Of a DNA stretch of 6,204 bases, positions 1 through 6,138 are shown piece by piece (positions within the stretch are counted from its first letter, which is position 1; every line of letters starts with the position of its first letter). Origin of the DNA: an uncultured Lachnospiraceae bacterium. Lineage in GTDB: Bacteria; Bacillota_A; Clostridia; Lachnospirales; Lachnospiraceae. The notes below the pieces were generated by a model. That model had not been told where the DNA came from. It saw only the letters and a list, made by a program, of their open reading frames with translations, and searched no databases. Both the position numbers and the translations under genes were made by a program. The DNA is taken from assembly GCA_910588595.1 (NCBI GenBank), contig CAJUQU010000252.1:1-6204 (forward strand), in the 5' to 3' direction.

Positions 1-150
1 TGTAAAATATTAAATTTTCAAGGTTACTTCGTGGGCTTTTGACCCCAGCATCATGGCATTCTGCTTTTTATAATATTTTTTGTGATAATATGTTTATATC
101 ATCATAAGGAATATTATAAAATGATGCATTTCAATTTTTCAAAAAGTACG
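1..150. other. AT-rich non-coding left flank
   Basis: No convincing coding frame is visible. The stretch holds two weak dyads: TGGG/CCCA (32-35 with 44-47, 8-base loop) and GATAATAT/ATATCATC (84-91 with 96-103, loop GTTT, one mismatch). Since the repeat at 137-174 is fused to the interior of spmA, this stretch is probably the inner part of whatever element brought that repeat, or its remnant. A TTGACC/TATAAT pair is present but spaced 24 bases apart, too far for a normal promoter. I see nothing else that can be supported. Confidence 0.4.
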
Positions 151-174
151 TGTCACTACCTTGACTCAAGGGGG
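137..174 (+). repeat. Direct repeat, copy 1 (fused to spmA interior)
   Basis: Bases 151-174 match 4354-4377 exactly (24 bases). The similarity extends left to 137 with about 33 of 38 bases identical. It contains the perfect 13-base palindrome CCTTGACTCAAGG at 159-171 (6-base arms around a central C). To its right the sequence is internal spmA coding sequence, so the repeat marks a junction where foreign or rearranged DNA meets spmA. The diverged left part and exact right part suggest two related element ends rather than a simple target duplication; that is inference. Confidence 0.85.
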
Positions 175-490
175 GCTTAGGGCGATGAGCGACTTGGAGG
201 AACTGGAGCGGGCGCGCGGGAACAGTGAATTTGTGGTTACAGCGGCGTCTGGTTCTTTGGGCAGTTTGCAAAATTGCGAGGCAAGGGCTGCGAGCAATGA
301 GATGTGTACGTTTCTTGTGATGAATATCTCGTCGTTGCAGTTGATTCCAGTGAATATTATTGCTTACCGCGGTCAGTATGGGAGTGTAAATCCGGCGGCG
401 GTCATAGCGCCTGCGATTGTGGCGACGTTTTTTAGTACGGTGGTGGCGGTGATTTACTGTAAAGTTATGGGTAAGGAATCGAGAATGTAA
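161..490 (+). pseudogene. spmA: spmA fragment: C-terminal half of spore maturation protein A, 5' truncated
   Basis: SpmA is a membrane protein of the nucleoside-recognition (Gate) family that acts with SpmB in spore core dehydration. The fragment reads GLRAMSDLEEL, then, after a lineage-specific stretch of about 20 residues, ASNEMCTFLVMNISSLQLIP, VNIIAY and NPAAVIAPAIVATFFSTVVA. This matches the second half of SpmA, where GLKAM normally follows a conserved N-A-A-T-P-L segment. Two hydrophobic stretches (302-367 and 395-461) fit membrane segments. The N-terminal half, normally about 110 residues, is absent and replaced by the repeat at 137-174. The open frame starts at TTG 161 inside the repeat; ATG 185, nine bases after the G-run at 170-175, is the only decent start and would give 101 residues. 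Third positions are G/C-rich, unlike the genes that follow, so this is resident chromosome. Very likely non-functional alone. Confidence 0.82.
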
Positions 491-598
491 ATGCACGTTG
501 CCTTTAGATATGTGAAGGGATTATAAAATAAGTATCAAAAGTGATACATACTAAGAACGCAAATAGTAGATGTACATTTTCTTAATTCAATCTCTTTA
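491..598. other. Intergenic region with a perfect dyad
   Basis: AT-rich spacer between the spmA fragment and the promoter of the central module. It holds one clear inverted repeat, GTATCA-AAAG-TGATAC (532-547). There is no T-run after it, so it is not a good terminator. It lies about 50 bases upstream of the -35 box and could be an operator half-site pair or chance. Confidence 0.35.
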
Positions 599-627
599 TT
601 GACGGCTTTTCTTTAAAAAGCTATAAT
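599..627 (+). promoter_or_regulatory. Sigma-A promoter of the central module
   Basis: A TTGACG -35 box (599-604), an exact 17-base spacer and a perfect TATAAT -10 box (622-627) form a near-consensus vegetative promoter. Transcription should start near 633-635, about 15 bases before the first ATG at 649. The spacer itself is a dyad, GCTTTT (605-610) and AAAAGC (616-621) around CTTTA, which could bind a regulator between the two boxes. It is the only strong promoter seen ahead of the three-gene module. Confidence 0.8.
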
Positions 628-666
628 TGATTAAAAATAGGGAGTAAAATGAAAAAGGACTAAAGT

Positions 667-1103
667 ATGCTTGTTGCAGATAAAAAGGATTACAGAAGAG
701 GGTATAAAAACACTATCAATTATATAAAAGATTGAGAGAAGGGAATTCCAACGTAAATAGTAGAAGACTGCTGTTGATATATAGTGTAGAGATCGGATTG
801 AAATACATGCTATTAGATAAATGGAGCGAAGAAAATCCAAAGAATATTTTAGATAGTAATGACAGCAGGAAAAAGGATATTTTGACATCACATAATCTGG
901 AGAAAATATTGAAAGAGTTAGGACAACAGGGGAATTTCAGGTTTCCGCAATTAGCCACTGTACATAAGAATGTGGTCGTTGCAGAAACTTATCATCAGCT
1001 TTACCGATATTGTATCAGGACACAGGAAAAACAGCAGGATAAAGAGGAAAAAATGGAAGAAACCTTAAATAATGTTGCGTGTTGGATCGAGGAAGGGATG
1101 TGA
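667..1103 (+). pseudogene. Small HEPN-like helical protein, apparently frameshifted near its 5' end
   Basis: The body of the protein is read in the frame open from 708 to 1103. It has a helix like those of HEPN proteins (SRRLLLIYSVEIGLKYMLL), an SHNLEKILKELG segment (His codon at 891) and a YHQLYRYC helix (990-1013), and ends in a charged helix, TLNNVACWIEEGM. A canonical R-x4-6-H RNase motif is not obvious. That frame has no good start: its first start codon, TTG 732, lacks a ribosome site. The frame from ATG 667, with AAAGGA (654-659) seven bases upstream, encodes MLVADKKDYRRGYKNTINYIK and stops at 733-735. Adding one A to the run at 726-729 joins the two frames smoothly into about 145 residues. 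I therefore call one broken gene. It ends five bases before the large ATPase gene, so the two are probably coupled. HEPN assignment is tentative; a helical partner of the ATPase is the safer description. Confidence 0.55.
1089..1097 (+). promoter_or_regulatory. Ribosome binding site that sets the ATPase start
   Basis: GAGGAAGGG lies inside the last codons of the upstream small gene, 11 bases before ATG 1109. It favours ATG 1109 (MLLYTWKDVE) over the longer GTG 1079 start, which would overlap the upstream gene and has no comparable site. Confidence 0.6.
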
Positions 1104-1108
1104 TTTCA

Positions 1109-3742
1109 ATGTTGTTATATACATGGAAAGATGTAGAAAGAAAACTATTGTTAAACAAGGATAAATGGGGAACTGTAATTGTTGATATAGAAACATATAC
1201 CGATGAGGTGATTGTTCACTTAAATGAAGAGGGCACGGAAAAAGATGCTGACACTTTATTTGATGAGATTTTTGATAAAAAATATGAAAATGAAAAACAT
1301 AGAATTTTGTTGGATTTATCAGATGAATACTTAAATGTTACTTTTGAGATTGAAGAAGGTGGAGAAAAAAAGAGTGTGGTAGTACCGCTTTTTAAGAGTG
1401 TCTTATATCAAAAATCTGCATACTATGATGCGCTGATCGAAAAAGAACTTCCCGGAGTACCTGTGATTGCTTTCCATTCATATAAGGGAGGAGTAGGACG
1501 CACATTGTCCTTATTAGCGTTTGTTAAGGCATGGTCCTCATTAAAGGATATGAAAAATCCCAAAAAGCTTCTCGTTGTAGATGCGGATATAGAGGCTCCA
1601 GGAATTACATGGTTGACCAAAGGCCAGGAGGAAGCGGCATTTACTTTTTTAGATCTTTCAGAGATAACACAGGAAAAGGAGAACGTGGATGAAATTATTG
1701 AATTGATCTCGGATAAAATGTCGGAATTATCAATTAAGATAGAAACTGAAAAAACCATTGTGGAACATATTGTTTTGCCAACGTATAGATATATAGAGCA
1801 GTTGCTGGATATGTATTCAAGTCCTGAGAGTCTTGCCATTAGCTATAGTAAGAAATATGTTCTGTCAGAGGTTTTGTAAAAATTAGGTGAGAAAGTAAAT
1901 GCTGAACTGGTTTTAGTTGATTTGCGTGCAGGATTAAGCGAATTTTCAGCGCCGTTGTTATTTGATCCAAGAGTAAAGAAATATCTTGTAACATCAACAT
2001 CTTATCAGTCAGTAAAGGGAACAGAGATTTTATTAAACCAGTTAAGCAAAGGATTACCATTGAATGAAAATACTAAAATACCCGAAATCTTATTAACAAT
2101 GGTGCAGGAAGGTGTGACTACCAGTGATATTATTAGTGAATTAGTCGCTGTATATGATCAATATATGACAGATGACAAGGTTTCTATCACGGATGATATT
2201 GTGACAGTACTTCCTTTTGCGAGTGAACTTGTTCATTTGGAGTCTCTGCCTAAAATAATGAAGAATTTAAATGGAAGAGATTTTTATAAAAATATTTGTG
2301 AGATTGTAAAAAATAGTTATATGGCACCAAGCAGAGTACAAATGCAACATTACAAATTATCGCGTGATAAGATCATTAAATGTATTCATGATTTCGCTGC
2401 AAACCAGATTACTGCGGAAGGAAATGGTACATTTGAAGTATTAATGACAGATTCCATTCAGAATCTAATAAAGAAATATAAAAACAGTGTTCCAAATACA
2501 GTAATCATGGGAGCCAAAGGATCAGGGAAAACATTTTTATACAGAGAGATATTAAGGGATCAATATTGGGAAAGCTTTATAAAGCGTATGGATAAAAATG
2601 GAACGCATACGGCAGTTCTAGATGCTGATATGCATACACTGATTGTCCCACTCTTAGCTTCTGGCAACGCAGGAGGGTTTCCTAAAATTATAGAAAATGC
2701 TATATGTAATTATAACAAGTACAACTTGAAAGGAAAAATCAACAATTCTGTATATGTACACAGCAAGGACATGCTGCTGGAATATATGAGAAATGAGCAT
2801 GATATATTGGAATGGAAAGAAATTTGGAAAAAAGTCGTATTAGATGCTGTTAATAAAGCATATCAATCAATAGAAGAATTTGAGGAGGAGTTGAATCAAA
2901 AGTGCATTAAAGTAGTATTTTTAATTGATGGTTTAGAAGAGATTTTTCAGCATACGGTTTCATCGCAGAATGAGAGAAATGCCATAGCAGCATTATGCAG
3001 GGATTTCATTGATGAAGTGAAGATATCATATCACAATTTGGGCTTTATGATATTTTTGAGAAAGGATATGGTACGGGACTCGCTGACGATCAATTATGAG
3101 CAGTTTCATTCACTCTACCGTTCGGTCGAATTGCAGTGGTCAAGTACGGAAGCATTAAGATTAGCAGCTTGGCTGACTAGTCAGGCTGTATCAGATTTTT
3201 ATGAGGAGGATGTTCCACTTGAAATGGCGCCAAGAGATGTAATTGACCAGACACTTCATAAATTATGGGGAGTGAAACTTGGAAAGCCGACTTCCAATGA
3301 AGCAAATTCATCGAGATGGATTTTGGCGGCATTATCAGATTTTAATGGACAATTACAGGCGCGGGATATCATAAGATTTCTAGAAAAAGCGACTGTAAAT
3401 GCAGGTAAACCTGTTTATACAGATAGGTATTTAATGCCTACAGAAATCAAAAAAGCTGTATCAGAATGCTCAACGGATAAGATTGGTGAAATAAGGGATG
3501 AAATTAAAGCACTTGGACCAATCTTTGATAAGCTGGAACATGCGCCAGCAGAAGATAAAATTTTACCATTTTCTAGTGACACATTTCAGCTCACACAGGG
3601 AGAAGAGAAAATTATGAAGCAGGAAGGTTATTTAAGGATAGATAATGACAGGTATTATTTACCCGAGATTATCAGGCACGCCTTAAAATTTAAATACGGG
3701 AAAGGCGCCCGCCCCAAGGTACTTTCCTTATTATTGAAATAA
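1109..3742 (+). pseudogene. Large fused ParA/MinD-like plus second P-loop ATPase, split by an in-frame TAA
   Basis: One continuous frame of about 877 codons is interrupted only by TAA at 1877-1879 (codon 257). The first part has an N-terminal domain of about 115 residues, then a deviant Walker A, HSYKGGVGRT (K126-T132), and LLVVDADIEAPG (158-165), hallmarks of the SIMIBI ParA/MinD class. The expected later strand of the same domain, LVLVDLRAGLSEF (271-275 core DLRAG), lies just after the stop in the same frame, so the two halves are one gene. The second part carries a conventional Walker A, GAKGSGKT (468-475), a Walker B, VVFLIDGLEE (D607), and a MIFLRKDMVRDS strand, as in STAND/KAP-like NTPases. 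The C-terminus may be a winged helix. The protein looks cytosolic, with no signal or membrane segment. Likely role, inferred: NTP-driven switch of a conflict system with the small gene upstream. TTG 1922 is not a credible separate start. Codon use is strongly A/T-biased. Confidence 0.78.
1877..1879 (+). other. Premature in-frame TAA stop in the ATPase gene
   Basis: The codons before it read LSEVL and those after read KLGEKVNAELVLVDLRAG in the same frame, with no loss of ParA-like pattern. A one-base change from a sense codon such as TAT, TAC, CAA or GAA would restore the gene. The stop truncates the product before the end of the first ATPase domain. Confidence 0.8.
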
Positions 3743-3765
3743 GAATAAGGTTTAGACTAAAAAAT

Positions 3766-3771
3766 AAGGAG
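3766..3771 (+). promoter_or_regulatory. Ribosome binding site of the SseB-like gene
   Basis: AAGGAG, nine bases ahead of ATG 3781, is a consensus site. It supports this start and suggests the gene could still be translated from the module transcript although the two genes ahead of it look broken. Confidence 0.65.
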
Positions 3772-3780
3772 TACGCAGAG

Positions 3781-4245
3781 ATGAAAAAAATTGAAAAATA
3801 TGACGCTGTTAAACCAGAGTGGAATTTAATTTCGAAGGAAGAGGTTTCATTACTGAAAATGAAGCTTGGAAAAAGTCACAGAAAAGAATCTGACTGGGAA
3901 GTCATAAAGGAAATTTTGGGGAGACGCAATGTGCTTACATTTATTCCGCCCAAAAGGGCGAAAGGGCTTACAACGATTGAAAAGGTACTTTGTGAGGATG
4001 GAAATCTGATTGTGTTTACAAACATGGATGACTGTACACGGCATATTCAGGTTGTACAGTTCAAAGGGAAATTTTGGAAACATGTCGAGATTGGTTCTAT
4101 TCCATTTGTGAATGTTTTGGATATCGCAGACCAGCATGGCATGAATGTTCTTATTGATGTGAATTACGAGGTTAATTGTAAGTGCCTCATGTATGAGTCC
4201 GGAGAACAACGGTTAAAAGCTGTTATCATGACATATTTGAAATGA
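3781..4245 (+). CDS. 154-residue protein with SseB N-domain-like features, third gene of the module
   Basis: The protein is intact, soluble and without a signal peptide. Residues about 50-128 follow the pattern of SseB N-terminal domains: a strand VLTFIPPK (51-58), the central NLIVFTNMDDCTRHI (75-89), then IPFVNVLDIADQHGMNVLIDVN (107-128), in which a loop after 'FT' is followed by a helix and a final hydrophobic strand. In that family the domain appears in proteins of poorly defined role, including suspected immunity or accessory proteins. The similarity is pattern-level and may be wrong. It is 38 bases downstream of the ATPase gene, shares its A/T-rich codon use, and has no obvious promoter of its own, so it is probably the last gene of the operon. 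A role as accessory or antidote to the upstream pair is inference only. Confidence 0.6.
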   Translation: MKKIEKYDAVKPEWNLISKEEVSLLKMKLGKSHRKESDWEVIKEILGRRNVLTFIPPKRAKGLTTIEKVLCEDGNLIVFTNMDDCTRHIQVVQFKGKFWKHVEIGSIPFVNVLDIADQHGMNVLIDVNYEVNCKCLMYESGEQRLKAVIMTYLK

Positions 4246-4275
4246 ATTTAAAAGGTTTATGGAAAACAAGAAGTC

Positions 4276-4304
4276 TTGATGATGGTAATATTTCTAAATA
4301 ATAT
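4276..4304 (+). promoter_or_regulatory. Possible weak promoter ahead of the FliG-like gene
   Basis: TTGATG (4276-4281) and TAATAT (4299-4304) are separated by 17 bases; each matches four of six consensus positions. It would give a leader that includes repeat copy 2. The same bases can form an AT-rich hairpin (4284-4292 with 4300-4308, one mismatch), which might instead be a weak terminator of the module, though no T-run follows it. Confidence 0.3.
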
Positions 4305-4339
4305 TCCCAAAAAGTATTAAATTACTAGTTTTAAACAAC

Positions 4340-4377
4340 TTTTACAAAGTGCATGTCACTACCTTGACTCAAGGGGG
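4340..4377 (+). repeat. Direct repeat, copy 2 (fused to the FliG-like gene)
   Basis: Bases 4354-4377 are identical to 151-174, and the left part (4340-4353) is similar with a few substitutions. The palindrome CCTTGACTCAAGG is at 4362-4374. As in copy 1, a G-run ends the repeat and the reading frame TTLTQGG runs open from the repeat into the next gene. Here AGTG and CACT (4348-4351 and 4357-4360) could also form a small stem, which is imperfect in copy 1. Confidence 0.85.
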
Positions 4378-4387
4378 CGCGGACGCC

Positions 4388-4894
4388 ATGGCTGAATATA
4401 TGTATCTGAGGGGAATGCTCAGCATACAGAACGGGGACAATCCCAGAACGCTTGATCTCATTCTGGCAAGCCTGATGCCTGCCGGACTGCACGCGGAATA
4501 CCAGGCACAGATGGAGGTCCTTCACCAGAGCGAGGAGGTGGAGAAACTGTTTCACATTCATCCCACTTTTCAGGATTCAGATATTTGGGAATCCATCCGC
4601 GATCTCGAGGAAACATTCAGCCGCCTGCCCGACCGGTGCATACAGAGAGTGCTGCGTGAGATCGATAACATGGATCTGGCGGTCTGCATATACGTCATCG
4701 AGCAGGACATCCGCAAAAAGATCCTGGCAAATATCAGCACCGTGCTGGCAAATGCCATCATGGAAGATGTGGCGCTGTGCGCGTCGGTCAGCGAAAAGGA
4801 GGTAGCTGCAAGCGTGACAAAAGTACTGCACACAGTCAGCACACTGCAGGAAGCCGGGGAAATCTTTGTGCCCGCACCAGAAAATCCGCTATAA
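4388..4894 (+). CDS. Short protein with a FliG C-terminal-type domain
   Basis: Of 168 residues, about 70-162 clearly match the FliG C-terminal domain: LEETFSRLPDRCIQRVLREI, then IDNMDLAVCIYVIEQDIRKK, LANISTVLANAIMEDVAL and VSEKEVAASVTKVLHTVSTL, ending EAGEIFVPA. Residues 15-55 (NGDNPRTLDLILASL...) weakly resemble the FliG middle domain. Full FliG is about 330 residues and forms the rotor ring that contacts the stator and MS ring; this protein lacks its N-terminal part and has no flagellar neighbours here. It may be a FliG-domain protein with a non-flagellar task, or a gene 5' truncated at the repeat, as spmA is. The charged torque helix is poorly conserved. ATG 4388 has a G-rich site (AAGGGGG, 4371-4377) ten bases upstream; GTG 4349 within the repeat is a less likely start. 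Codon use is G/C-richer than the central module. Confidence 0.68.
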   Translation: MAEYMYLRGMLSIQNGDNPRTLDLILASLMPAGLHAEYQAQMEVLHQSEEVEKLFHIHPTFQDSDIWESIRDLEETFSRLPDRCIQRVLREIDNMDLAVCIYVIEQDIRKKILANISTVLANAIMEDVALCASVSEKEVAASVTKVLHTVSTLQEAGEIFVPAPENPL

Positions 4895-4976
4895 AAAAAC
4901 TGATACAAAAAAGTCTGATATAAAAAACCTGATACGAAAAAATTGATACAAAAAATGATATAGAAAAACTGATATA
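4894..4976 (+). repeat. AT-rich tandem repeat, six imperfect units of about 14 bases
   Basis: The unit is an A-run followed by a (C)TGATAYA-type core. TGATA occurs at 4901, 4916, 4930, 4944, 4956 and 4970, so successive spacings are 15, 14, 14, 12 and 14 bases. It fills most of the 97-base gap between the FliG-like gene and the next gene, and ends at the next gene's ribosome site. Confidence 0.75.
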
Positions 4977-4983
4977 AAAGGAG
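4976..4983 (+). promoter_or_regulatory. Ribosome binding site of the 4992 gene
   Basis: AAAAGGAG, eight bases before ATG 4992, fixes that start. It adjoins the tandem repeat and shares its A-run. Confidence 0.7.
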
Positions 4984-4991
4984 CTTCCGAC

Positions 4992-6074
4992 ATGATCTAT
5001 GATAAATTCTGTTGGTACACAAGTCCCGAACAATCCGCCTCCATGACTCCCGCGGAAAGATACAATCATATATCGGAATGGGCGGGACGCGCGCGGGGAA
5101 CGAACCCAGGCGTGTTTGACGAGCTGACCGGTATCCTATCGGAATGCGGCGGGCTGGACGAGGACGGACTTGCCGAGACCGAAGCGCTCTTTTTGCGCAT
5201 CCTAAACGGTTTTATCCGGCAAAACAAACTGCTGCATGACGAACTGTCCGATCTGGAGCCTGCGGGCGTGGTAAATACTGCCGTCTTTGGGACACTGGAG
5301 CGCTTTGATGACGAATTGTCCGGAAAAACGCACGCACCCTTTTTAAGAGAGGCTGTCGAGGCGGTTTTTCACGATTTCGGAGCTCTTCGGCACCCTGATA
5401 TCAGAAAACAGTTTGCAGGCGGCATGACAGGTCCCGCCGGCACTGACAGTGTGGCGGTATTCGGCTATATAAATGTTCTGAAAGACTGCGACGCATCTGT
5501 GCAGTGGACACTGTTTATGCCAGGGCTCGTGTCATATCAGCAGCAGGACAGCGGGATCCGCGTGCAGCATTTTGAGTATAAGATACTGCCCGCACTGCGA
5601 CTGATCGGCGCAGAAAAGGATCTGTCGCAGGATCCCGAAGCGCTGAGAAAGCTCCTCGATACGCTTGACTCGTTAAGCGGATATCGCTGTGGGTTTGACC
5701 ATGATATCATATTCATACATCATTTTGGAAAAGGGGTGGACGTCGAGGAAGGGCATGGCATCTGGGGGCGCTTTTTTAAGGCGGACACGCCTGTTCCCGA
5801 CGGTCTTGAATATGTGGATCTTGTTCCGCAAAACGACCACAAACAGGGGATCCCCTATCTTTCGCAGTTTGCCTTTGCCAGATTTGCGGGAGACGTTGAT
5901 TCCATGCTGCGCGAGGAGGGATTTGACGGCAATGCGATGTACGATATCACGCGCAACATCATTCTCGGACAGGATGTATGCATTCCCTATCCGGACAAGT
6001 ACTCGACGGCGGAAGTGTACCTCGACGGATTCGGCAGCAAAAGCACCGCGTATCTGTTTAGTGTGGAAAAATAA
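4992..6074 (+). CDS. Unrecognised 360-residue cytosolic protein
   Basis: I do not recognise this family. The protein begins MIYDKFCWYTSPEQSASMTP and has no signal peptide or membrane segment. It is acidic and helix-rich in the first 130 residues. Two features stand out: a GFDHDIIFIHHFGKGVDVEE segment (about 235-255) and YLSQFAFARFAGDVDSML (about 288-305). Neither shows a nucleotide-binding or standard catalytic motif that I can name; the histidines and aspartates of the first could be a metal or active site, but that is guesswork. It starts 97 bases after the FliG-like gene on the same strand, with similar G/C-rich codons, and is followed by a strong hairpin, so it may be the last gene of a two-gene unit with it. 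Confidence 0.75.
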   Translation: MIYDKFCWYTSPEQSASMTPAERYNHISEWAGRARGTNPGVFDELTGILSECGGLDEDGLAETEALFLRILNGFIRQNKLLHDELSDLEPAGVVNTAVFGTLERFDDELSGKTHAPFLREAVEAVFHDFGALRHPDIRKQFAGGMTGPAGTDSVAVFGYINVLKDCDASVQWTLFMPGLVSYQQQDSGIRVQHFEYKILPALRLIGAEKDLSQDPEALRKLLDTLDSLSGYRCGFDHDIIFIHHFGKGVDVEEGHGIWGRFFKADTPVPDGLEYVDLVPQNDHKQGIPYLSQFAFARFAGDVDSMLREEGFDGNAMYDITRNIILGQDVCIPYPDKYSTAEVYLDGFGSKSTAYLFSVEK

Positions 6075-6098
6075 ACCAGATCATCGATCATTCAATAT

Positions 6099-6138
6099 AC
6101 AGACAAACGATGACATAATGGTGTCATAGTTTGTCTGT
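6099..6138. terminator. Strong hairpin, probable transcription terminator
   Basis: ACAGACAAAC (6099-6108) pairs with GTTTGTCTGT (6129-6138), and ATGACA (6110-6115) with TGTCAT (6122-6127), separated by one G/A mismatch and closed by the loop TAATGG. The stem is about 17 base pairs, 24 bases after the stop of the 4992 gene. The trailing T-stretch (TTATACTGTTTTC) is only partial, so termination may be moderate. Confidence 0.65.

Larger units (their letters stand above)
599..4245 (+). mobile_element. Putatively acquired three-gene module between two repeat copies
   Basis: One promoter, three co-directional, closely spaced genes (gaps of 5 and 38 bases) and A/T-biased codons contrast with the G/C-richer spmA, FliG-like and 4992-6074 genes on either side. 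The module lies between repeat copies at 137-174 and 4340-4377. No integrase, transposase or recombinase is present in the window, so the means of movement is unknown and this is called by composition and position only. Confidence 0.35.

Noticed and set aside
39..74. TTGACC and TATAAT as a promoter
   Set aside because: The spacing is 24 bases, far from the 16-18 required.
131..496. Minus-strand frame opposite the spmA fragment
   Set aside because: Low-complexity basic translation with no recognisable pattern; the plus strand matches SpmA.
649..663. Four-residue leader peptide MKKD before the small gene
   Set aside because: The ATG has only a 4-base gap to AGGGAG and the peptide has no attenuator-like structure after it; more likely incidental, with ATG 667 as the true start.
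1423..1839. Minus-strand frame opposite the ATPase gene
   Set aside because: It lies antisense to the KGGVGRT domain and shows no independent features.
1877..1879. Stop codon recoding or programmed read-through at the TAA
   Set aside because: TAA is the least read-through stop, and no pseudoknot or other recoding signal is apparent; nonsense mutation or sequence error is simpler.
1922..3742. Separate gene starting at TTG 1922
   Set aside because: It begins inside the ParA-like strand VLVDLRAG, has no ribosome site, and is in the same frame as the sequence before TAA 1877; it is the second part of one gene.
4331..4561. Minus-strand frame over repeat copy 2 sharing LSQGSD with the one at 131-496
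   Set aside because: The shared residues are just the reverse reading of the DNA repeat, and the rest lies opposite the FliG-like gene.
4894..4976. CRISPR array
   Set aside because: Units are short, imperfect and contiguous, without spacers or cas genes.
4570..5022. Minus-strand frame with repeated FLYQF-like residues
   Set aside because: The repeated peptide comes from the AT-rich tandem DNA repeat at 4894-4976 read backwards, with the rest antisense to the FliG-like gene.
5689..6129. Second plus-strand frame inside the last gene
   Set aside because: Arginine- and threonine-rich out-of-frame shadow of the 360-residue gene with no suitable ribosome site.
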